DNA from: Acephala macrosclerotiorum
Taxonomy: Eukaryota; Ascomycota; Leotiomycetes; Helotiales; Mollisiaceae
Direction of reading: 5' to 3'
DNA: 10,164 nt
Assembly (NCBI GenBank): GCA_014904845.1
Contig: MU120007.1
Span: forward strand, 1 to 10,164
Part shown: positions 9,958-10,164 of the stretch, in pieces
Numbering within the stretch: the stretch's first letter is position 1
Layout of the letters: the number at the start of each line of letters is the position of its first letter
Position numbers and translations under genes: made by a program
The notes under the pieces: model-generated
Seen by the model: only the letters and a program-made list of their open reading frames with translations
What the model was told of the DNA's origin: nothing
Database searches by the model: none

Positions 9958-10164
9958 TAAAAATTAAAATAATCTAATTATAAATTGAATTTATTTAAAA
10001 TTATTTATAATATTATAAATTAATTTATTAATTAATAAAATAATAAATAAAAAAATATTTAAAAAAATATTTAATTATTTATAATAATTAAAAAGTTTTT
10101 ATATATTAAAAAATATATAATTAATATTATTTTTAAAAAAAATATATATAATTTTATTATAATT
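9958..10164 (+). repeat. Dispersed repeat copy R3 (highly decayed, runs off the window)
   Basis: Colinear blocks match R1/R2 in the same orientation. The block around 9981-10035 corresponds to R2 from about 1890 to 1944 (heptamer and tetramer region). The block around 10070-10135 corresponds to R2 from about 1970 to 2035, with a G kept at 10095 where R2 has one at 1991. The final bases, 10140-10164, resemble R2 positions 2064-2088. Small indels are needed, including roughly 30 bases missing relative to R2 2035-2063. Almost every C/G of R2 is T/A here. Because the remaining sequence is nearly pure A/T the exact ends are uncertain, but the order and spacing of several blocks make chance unlikely. 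The window ends inside or at the edge of this copy. Confidence 0.6.

Larger units (their letters stand above)
1..10164. other. RIP-like AT-rich block, no functional genes
   Basis: Seen: most 60-base lines carry only zero to seven C or G, and these are mostly paired as CpG (AACG, ATCG, TACG, TTCG). Non-CpG C and G are depleted about equally on both strands. Stop codons, mainly TAA, break every frame within a few dozen codons almost throughout, and ATG is nearly absent. Known: RIP in filamentous ascomycetes mutates C to T in duplicated DNA on both strands, favouring CpA and producing TpA-rich, gene-free DNA that is often methylated at H3K9 and cytosine. Inference: the window belongs to such an isochore, centromere or subtelomere and consists mostly of ruined transposon DNA. 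The symmetric loss argues against bisulfite conversion, and the CpG retention argues against an ordinary AT-rich organelle genome. The host species cannot be named from this. Confidence 0.75.

Noticed and set aside
1..10164. Bisulfite-converted read or assembly
   Set aside because: Conversion would deplete C but not G on a given strand. Here both are equally depleted and CpG is retained symmetrically.
1..10164. Mitochondrial, apicoplast or Plasmodium-type AT-rich DNA
   Set aside because: No rRNA, tRNA or conserved protein frame is visible in 10 kb, and the preferential survival of CpG is not expected in those genomes.
1..10164. CRISPR array, rRNA/tRNA genes, bacterial promoters or terminators
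   Set aside because: There are no regularly spaced conserved repeats, no structured RNA with retained stems, and promoter-like TATAAT words occur everywhere in this composition and carry no information.

Overview
This window is a gene-free, extremely A+T-rich block. By eye it is only about 5-6% G+C, and most of the surviving C and G sit together in CpG. C and G are depleted equally on both strands, CpA and TpG are rare, TpA is everywhere, and ATG is almost absent (I found three on the plus strand, at 1998, 5006 and 6456). This is the pattern left by very heavy cytosine-to-thymine mutation acting on both strands, as in repeat-induced point mutation (RIP) of filamentous ascomycete fungi. The most likely source is an AT-rich isochore, centromere or subtelomere of a Pezizomycotina genome. 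I cannot name the species. A mitochondrial, apicoplast or Plasmodium origin fits less well, because those sequences are not expected to keep CpG preferentially. Bisulfite-treated DNA would lose C on one strand only.

Layout. The clearest structure is a dispersed repeat of at least 222 bp in three direct copies. R1 (402-623) and R2 (1842-2063) align by hand without a single gap at an offset of exactly 1440. A much more decayed third copy, R3, runs from about 9958 to the right edge of the window. R2 is about 21% G+C and stands out as an island. Of 48 differences between R1 and R2, 37 are transitions, and all 37 have C/G in R2 and T/A in R1. R2 is therefore close to the ancestral sequence and R1 is its mutated relative. 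A 46-bp tandem duplication at 8761-8852 shows the same process on a small scale: two of its three differences are CpA versus TpA.

Between these landmarks (624-1841, 2140-8760, 8853-9957) lie low-complexity A/T sequence, a few strand-biased A-rich or T-rich blocks, short palindromes and one (TAAA)7 microsatellite. I recognise no functional gene, RNA gene or intact mobile element. The longest open frame (7205-7432, TTG start, 75 codons) encodes almost only Asn, Lys, Ile, Leu, Phe and Tyr. It is best read as a chance survivor or a ruined coding relic.

The sequence probably acts as heterochromatin, as dead repeats, rather than through encoded products. R2 is the best handle for identifying the repeat family and perhaps the host.
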